A stretch of 64,000 nt of DNA from assembly GCA_012845835.1 (NCBI GenBank), contig JABAKD010000025.1, positions 18,341,476 through 18,405,475 of the forward strand. The letters run 5' to 3'. Shown piece after piece: positions 58,451 through 64,000 of the stretch; position 1 is the first letter of the stretch, and every line of letters begins with the position of its first letter. Source of the stretch: Undaria pinnatifida. Lineage: Eukaryota > Sar > Phaeophyceae > Laminariales > Alariaceae. Made by a program: the position numbers and the translations under genes. The notes under the pieces are model-generated. The model made no database searches. It was not told where the DNA came from and saw only the letters and a program-made list of their open reading frames with translations.

Positions 58451-58735
58451 GGAAACATAGCACACGAGTCGACTGCGTTAAAGGCTATTTTGATTACCCT
58501 TAGTGTTAAGGGTACGGATAGCACGCGGGTCCGGTGCGTTACGGGCTGCTTTGATTTCTCTTACAGTGCAGGAGACGTATGATAGCGCGCTACTCTCGTT
58601 TGTTATGGGCTCTTTTGACGCTTGTTAGACTTAGGAGACGTCTGATAGCACGCCAGGAGTTGGGTGTATTATGGGCTATTTTGATTGATCTTACTTTTAA
58701 GAATAGGTAGCACCGAAGATGGGCGTTTTGATCAC
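58432..58735 (+). repeat. About 70-bp tandem repeat starting at the DUF3067 stop codon
   Basis: The gene end GATTCTTACTTTTAAGGAAA begins a series of about four degenerate units with TAGCACRC and GGCTNNTTTTGAT blocks. One later unit again contains CTTACTTTTAAGAATA at about 58690. Confidence 0.8.
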
Positions 58736-59882
58736 TCTTGAATATATTGGTACGTAGCGCGCAACTCGGATGTGTTGTATGCGTCGGGTTCATGTGCGTT
58801 CCAAGATTACGCTTGAGGATTGTTTTGTGGCAGAACGAGACAGTCTGGCGTACATTATTGTAAGAATGGCTACTTACAGTCTGGCGTCCAATTTTTGGAA
58901 TTTGGTGGATTGTTTCTTGACCAAACGATGTAGTGTGACGTGCAATACTAAAAAGTGGGTGGCAAGCCACGTTTTTTAGAATATGGGAGTGCGGGATATC
59001 ATAGCAAAGCCCTTATTTTTGGAATGTGATATTGCGGGGAAGACTGTTTCGTGCACGAACGATCATAGTCTAACATGCGTTCTTGTGTTTTACTTAATTC
59101 GACGGTGCGGGCACGGTGATGTGTGGTGCATCTGGTGTATTGTAGTGGGTTCCTAGATGTAGGTGTTGCAGCACATCAGGGGTAAATTTGAGGTTGAGGT
59201 CGATGTCATGCCTAATCCGGCAAAATGTTAGAGAGAGAAGGGTGCCGTGTGAAAGCAAGTACCGGCACGTCAAGGGTCAGGGTACATGGTTGAGGTTGGT
59301 ATCGTGCCTACCGGTAATCCGGTCATGATGTAGAGAGAAAGGGTGGATTGACGTGTGGAAGCGAGTAGCCCCTTGCGGCTTGCGTGGGAGGTACAGGAGA
59401 GGGGCGTGGTTGGGTCTTCACGCGTCTGTTGCTGTAATGCACAGCGTTGTTGGAAGAGGTGTACATTTTTCAAGACATGGGGGGGAGCGCGCCGAGACCG
59501 AGCTGACAATGTGGATCGGGGATGTGGGGAAAAGGTACGTATACATGTTATTGGTAAAAGGAACTGTCTCCGCGATTGAATGACAGGCGTTGGGCGAGTT
59601 ATCATACAATGAACATCCGGGAAAGAAAAATTGTATTACGTATTTGAGGCAACGAAACGCGTCCACAGAGGACTCATATTTCCTGATCTATATCGAAAGC
59701 GAAGCGAGTTGCTAATTTACACGACGGCCTATCCTGTAGGGGCCCTTTTTGAGCTGGGTGAAGCCAGAGATACCATACAAAAAATGAAGCCGGAGATCCG
59801 CGCCGTCCGACCGGAAAGATCCGAAACTTTATCACGAGCGAATGAGAGTTTCGAATTTACACCCTTTTCGAGATGGCTGAAG
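58736..59882. other. Intergenic DNA with a two-copy repeat
   Basis: A unit of about 100 bp at 59180-59265 and 59275-59375 shares GAGGTTGAGGTCGATGTCATG-like and GTAGAGAGA sequence. Open frames up to 111 codons here have no recognisable family. Confidence 0.55.
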
Positions 59883-60254
59883 TGTTAAGGACTTTAGTAG
59901 GGTACTAGTCCGTTTGACCACTTGCACAGGTTAACCAATAGCTTACCCAAACTAAGCTTTATAACACTCTCCCCCCCTGAAACGGCGGGATACCAGGTCG
60001 GCCGGATATACGGGCGGACCTGTCAATATATCCAAGCCGTTTCATTTCCTGGGTAAACCGGGGAGAGTATTTTTCAAGTTCGCCATGGGAAAATCTGAAA
60101 AAGTTTATTATGGTGGATGTGGGGATCGAACCCACGACCCAAAAACCCATGGTCTGTCGACGACGCCATTTGTTAAGGAATTTAGTAGGGTACTAGTCCG
60201 TTTGACCACTTGCACAGGTTAACCAATAGCTTACCCAAACTAAGCTTTATAACA
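59883..60254 (-). mobile_element. TRIM-like miniature LTR element, copy 2 (intact)
   Basis: 372 bp with two 84-bp LTRs (59883-59966 and 60171-60254), about 97% alike by eye. On the - strand each LTR begins TGTTATAAAGC and ends CCTTAACA. The internal region starts AATGGCGTCGTCGACAG (primer-site candidate at +3), contains a tRNA-like T-arm GTGGGTTCGATCCCCAC followed by ATCCACCA, and ends in CAGGGGGGGAGAG, a polypurine tract next to the 3' LTR. GAAG flanks both sides. It codes for nothing and would depend on enzymes from elsewhere. Confidence 0.82.
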
Positions 60255-60284
60255 GAAGCCTACTGTATAGTTATTCTATTCCCT

Positions 60285-60491
60285 TTAGGGCGTAGTTTCT
60301 GTTTTGGCTAATCCTGAGACGGCTATTTTTTCCTTCCCCAGTGGATCGACCGCAGTTTTTTTTATCGTGGCTGATAACATCTCCCTCAGGACCCCGACGG
60401 CCACACGCTCGCGGCGGTGCCTACGCATATACATGTCACCCGGCGCCATCTGGGAAGTCTCGCGGTCGTGCTCGTTGAGCTCGGCGAGCAA
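60285..60491 (-). CDS. Small unidentified open frame
   Basis: A - strand frame of up to 69 codons rich in charged residues (MYMRRHRRERVAVGVLREML, then VDPLGKEKIAVSGLAKTE). A CTTCCCAG sequence precedes an internal ATG at about 60445, so it may be a terminal exon. No family recognised, and no upstream exon found. Confidence 0.3.
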   Translation of the reverse strand: MLAELNEHDRETSQMAPGDMYMRRHRRERVAVGVLREMLSATIKKTAVDPLGKEKIAVSGLAKTETTP

Positions 60492-60601
60492 TCACGGAAA
60501 AAGTCCCATAAAGTCGACAACACTTGCTCAAAGCCTTAAGTCCCTGTACTCGAGACAAATGCGCCCAACATACTGATACAGTCCAGCATATACTGGTGGT
60601 T

Positions 60602-60930
60602 GTTTTTTTTTTTTTTTTTTTTTTTTTTGTAGCACACTTTCACTTTCCAGCTTCTGGACAAGCCGTGGTCACAGGTGTCATCCCTTCTCCTCCCCGGTTC
60701 TTGCCTTCAATTTTTATCGCGCATAGGGTTCAGCAATCCCACTGCTCGTCGATTGTTCATCGAATGTTGCTAACTCACGCTCTCGCGCTTTCCGCAAGTC
60801 AATTTGTCCACAAGAAAAAGTCCCAACGAATTTATACGAGTATGCACTCGGCGGGGCTCGAACTCACGAAACTGACCTATACCAGGCTCGAGGATAACCT
60901 GGTACGCCACCGGGGCGACCGGTTATATGG
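60602..60930 (-). mobile_element. tRNA-derived SINE, apparently full length
   Basis: On the - strand the head carries a pol III A box (GTGGCGTACCAGG) and B box (GAGTTCGAGCCCC). The body runs to a 28-nt poly(A) tail, seen as T's at about 60602-60629 on the plus strand. GGTTGTT occurs on both flanks as the probable target duplication. A related fragment is at 34950-35150. Confidence 0.8.
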
Positions 60931-63469
60931 TTGTTGGCTTATCTCAAGTCAATATACTGATCAAACCAGTGTACTGACCGCTTGACCAAGTATCTATTTT
61001 CACGTCGAAAGTACTCATAAATGATACCAGTGATGGCAATCAACACACACATCAACGTACAAGTTGATCTAACTATGCGATTGTTTGTACTCACACTGCA
61101 ATCGCCGAGGTATTGGTACTTATTTACTGTACGCGATTACGCAACTAGTCGTGAATAATCAGCTGCTGTGATGATAATCAAAGAACCCATCACGGAAAAT
61201 GCCGAAACAATCAAAAACATAATCGCTTTCGCCAGACGGTTTACTGTGCGATATGATACATTGTAAGAATGTCAATCATCTGTCTGTCAGTTAATCAGCC
61301 ATCTACCTAGTCGAAGAGTTCTGCACAGTGGTCACAGTCACAATGTATCTACGATTATAGTATACTGTATTAAACAGTGGTGGAAAGAGCAGTTTAATGT
61401 AAAAAACAGGTAGTGCATTCATGATCGAGGTACTGTCGGGTACCCGATTTGAGAGCCTTCTTTGGGTTTTGCCAGGTTGCTTGTGTTCCGCCTTCGTGCT
61501 CATCATTGCGTTTTGCATTCCATAGGCAAACCACCTCACTTACTGTACTTGCGATGTTCACGTGTCTGTCTCGTAGTTCGTTACCACAGAGCTCGTCGCT
61601 CTAAGCAGAGGCATCAGCTCGGACACCGGTTGTGTTGGATGTAGTTGGGTGGAAAGGTGAGTCTAATTTTGTAATGCTCCTTTTGAACCTTCTAGTAGTT
61701 GCATTCAGTATCCATTTTGGGTGCTGCCCCGACGCCGCGTGGGTGGTGTCATCTGCTTCGTTGCCGTGTTTTTGCTTGCTCTAATATTTTTAGCTTAATT
61801 TCTGTATTGGGTACGAGGGTGGAGATGTTGGTATGGGCACCACTGTCGTCACTAACAGTGCGCAGGTACAAGACTAAGGCTTAAGCGGCATTGCTCCTAC
61901 CACCAGCTACTCCTACCGCAGGTGCGTTCGGAACCCATATCCCCGACGTTGATTGGGCGGTGTCATCTTTGTTGCTAAAACTAGTTGCCAGATGTTTGCT
62001 TTGGTTTGTTTTCATTTTTCTCGTGCCGTCCTGCTTCCTCTTTTTTTCCAATTGTTTTGTTTCCTTTTTTGGTTTTATCTTTCTCATCATTTTTTATTTA
62101 TTTGTTGCAAAACATGTGGTGCTTGGCATGTGTTTCATCCCTCGTGTCTGTTGCGGTTGGCATTGCATGGCCGAATCAATTTTTGCTGTAGAAAGTGCAA
62201 TGTGTATCTCTGTCTCATAGTTCTGTGCCCACGGAGCTTGTCCCTCCAGGAGGCAACTGCATGGGCACTGGTCGTGCTGGATGTAGATAAGTGGAAATAT
62301 AAATCAGTTTAATTGAACACACAGTGTGAAGAGCACACACCTGCCTTCCGTGCCATTCGTTATAATAAACCATAACTGACTGACTGACTTGAATAAGTTT
62401 ATGTCTTATCATACAGCAGCAGTGTTGAATCTACCTGGTAATGTTTTATACTGGTAGGGAGGAACTCACACTTTGACTCGTATATTTTCAAGTCGAAGCT
62501 CGTTCTTCAGCAATCAAGAATCTGACCCAATCGAAGAGTTATTCGAATATCTACTGAAGAACTGTGGAAGTTAGAAAATTCTTGGAAAGGAAGATCTCCA
62601 TGCCAGCGAACCAACCATTCGACGACCTTTTTGTTTTCTGACCGAGACAAAATCTCGGATCGAAACAAGATTATACCGTACGCTGAAGAGATGAGGCTCG
62701 GCAAACCATCGAGCACACCAGAGCACCAGAACAACTTTAGCAGCACATTACCCAGGGAAAAAACAGGGTGGAGATTTGGATCGAGGCTGGGGCTACTCTA
62801 TTTTATATAGGTTTGGTGTTCACCGCCAACCGAGATTCGCCTATACGACTCATCGAATCCTCAGCCAACGCAGACAAGTTAACGACAGTTGCGAATACCC
62901 TGTTGCGCGGTTTCCTAGCAACAGCTATGCTGTCTTTCATGTTGTGTCTTCCACCGTCGCACACAGCTGAAGAAATTGTCATTATCCGCCAGCGCGAGTT
63001 CCCAGCGAGAGCTACCCTATCTTAACCCCAATAGAATTGTGCCCAGTTTCTTGGGACAAACTGCTTTGGAGCCACGCAGTGTGGATTTACCTTTTACCGT
63101 CACTAAGCGTTAGTAGTGCATGAACTGGAAGCCCTCAACTAACTGTTCATACGTCTGTAACATCGAGCAATTTCGGCTCTGGATTATTCGTTGGACGACT
63201 AAGGCTACCCTCGTAGGGAAGCCAGTTTGAGGGCTCTCGCGCAAAGGCTGGCTATCCTGCTAGTCCATTGCTTTATTAATAATGTTAAGCTGTTGTCTGT
63301 GCTTTGCGAGGTTCCCGACATGCGCTATTAACGCCATGGAAGGAAGTGAATTGTTTGCTACACCGCACCAACAAAGCAATTCTAGGTTCGGTTTCGAGCG
63401 AGGTACAGATCCAGTGGAGCGAATGGCCTCAAGTCGGTAGTCAAAATAGGGATATAAGACTCTAATGCC
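60931..63469. other. Intergenic DNA without a recognised gene
   Basis: Partial R2 copies at about 61565-61650 and 62100-62330 (GCATTGCATGG, TGTATCTCTGTCTC, GTGCTGGATGTAG), a TACCTGGTA at about 62431 and TATTAATA at about 63273. Frames up to 119 codons over 61891-62312 follow the repeat and T-rich DNA. Confidence 0.55.
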
Positions 63470-63720
63470 GTAGGACGTGTGCTACGATAGAGATACGAGT
63501 GCTTCTTGGCCAAACCGTTTTCTGAATGGCGGGGCTCCTTGACCCAAAATCGTTCGAAATCCATTATTTTTTTGGAATAATGTTCGTCGTGTACCCTAGG
63601 CCATGGGATTGCTCATCGCGTGGCACTTAAGTTTATCAAAATCAGTTTGGGCCTCAGAAAGCGTAGTGCCCCTCAAATGAGAAGCCCCAGGAAAAAAACG
63701 GCGCGCACGTGCCGTAGCAT
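63470..63720 (+). mobile_element. MITE-like repeat R1, copy near window end
   Basis: GTGTGCTACGATAGAGATACG at the left, CAAAATCGTTCGAAATCC and GGCCATGGGATTGCTCATCG inside, and GTGCCGTAGCATGCGTC at the right. The end motifs are inverted relative to each other. Confidence 0.65.
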
Positions 63721-64000
63721 GCGTCGTAGCCTCGGTCAGACCGAGTGGGTGTCAGCTCCTCGTAGCTCGGCGACCCGATTGTTTCTTCCGTCTATTTGCG
63801 CCCCACCATGTTTCTGCGCCATATAGACTATCCAGCAACTTATCTGCTTGAGGGTACGTTTGACCCGACTGTCGTTCACCCCCCCTGCGGCGTCATGCTA
63901 CCAAATGTGCACGGCATTTTCCATCGCATTTTAATACACAGCGTTCTTTCTTGTCGCTGAAAAATCTATAACCTCCTCGTACCATCGTCCAATCTTGATG

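Noticed and set aside
60100-60170. tRNA gene
   Set aside because: Only a T-arm and CCA-like end are present; no matching acceptor 5' strand or proper D and anticodon arms. Explained as part of the TRIM-like element.

Overview
This window is nuclear DNA from a photosynthetic eukaryote, most likely a stramenopile alga (ochrophyte). The genes are cut by many introns with canonical GT..AG ends. Three of the five genes I could rebuild begin with a signal peptide whose predicted cleavage site is followed by phenylalanine (AAAF, TDAF, TNAF). That is the leader type of proteins sent to secondary red-type plastids. Small exons of about 70-250 bp, long repeat-filled introns and genes alternating between strands resemble brown algae, but I cannot name a genus from sequence alone.

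Five conserved genes were assembled exon by exon, with splice phases that agree throughout. (1) MSH2, + strand, 3' part only, about 11-12213: mismatch-repair ATPase. (2) A 2-oxoglutarate/Fe(II) prolyl-4-hydroxylase-like enzyme, - strand, 17703-12991. (3) A TMEM205/DUF4149-like membrane protein, + strand, 18102-28699. (4) SLY1/SCFD1, - strand, 48500-30102, 15 exons and 672 residues: the Sec1/Munc18 factor for ER-Golgi SNARE assembly. (5) A DUF3067 plastid protein, + strand, 48715-58450. Strands alternate +,-,+,-,+. Genes 2/3 and 4/5 are head to head (about 400 and 214 bp apart), and genes 1/2 and 3/4 are tail to tail. The genes do not form one pathway; they are a housekeeping mix of DNA repair, secretion and plastid functions.

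Most of the remaining sequence is introns and intergenic DNA full of repeats. These include PIF/Harbinger-like MITEs, a second MITE-like family, two miniature LTR elements with 84-bp LTRs, tRNA-derived SINEs, several 200-900 bp dispersed families, minisatellites and microsatellites. The interval 58451-64000 holds no recognisable conserved gene.

Two patterns stand out. First, at least nine local tandem duplications cross a splice site or stop codon of a real exon in MSH2, SLY1 and the DUF3067 gene, leaving decoy splice sites or pseudoexons in the neighbouring intron or flank. Second, two short palindromes, TACCWGGTA (19 copies) and TATTAATA (about 20 copies), are strongly over-represented and lie outside the exons. 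I found no CRISPR array, rRNA gene, complete tRNA gene, prokaryotic operon or clear new enzymatic system.
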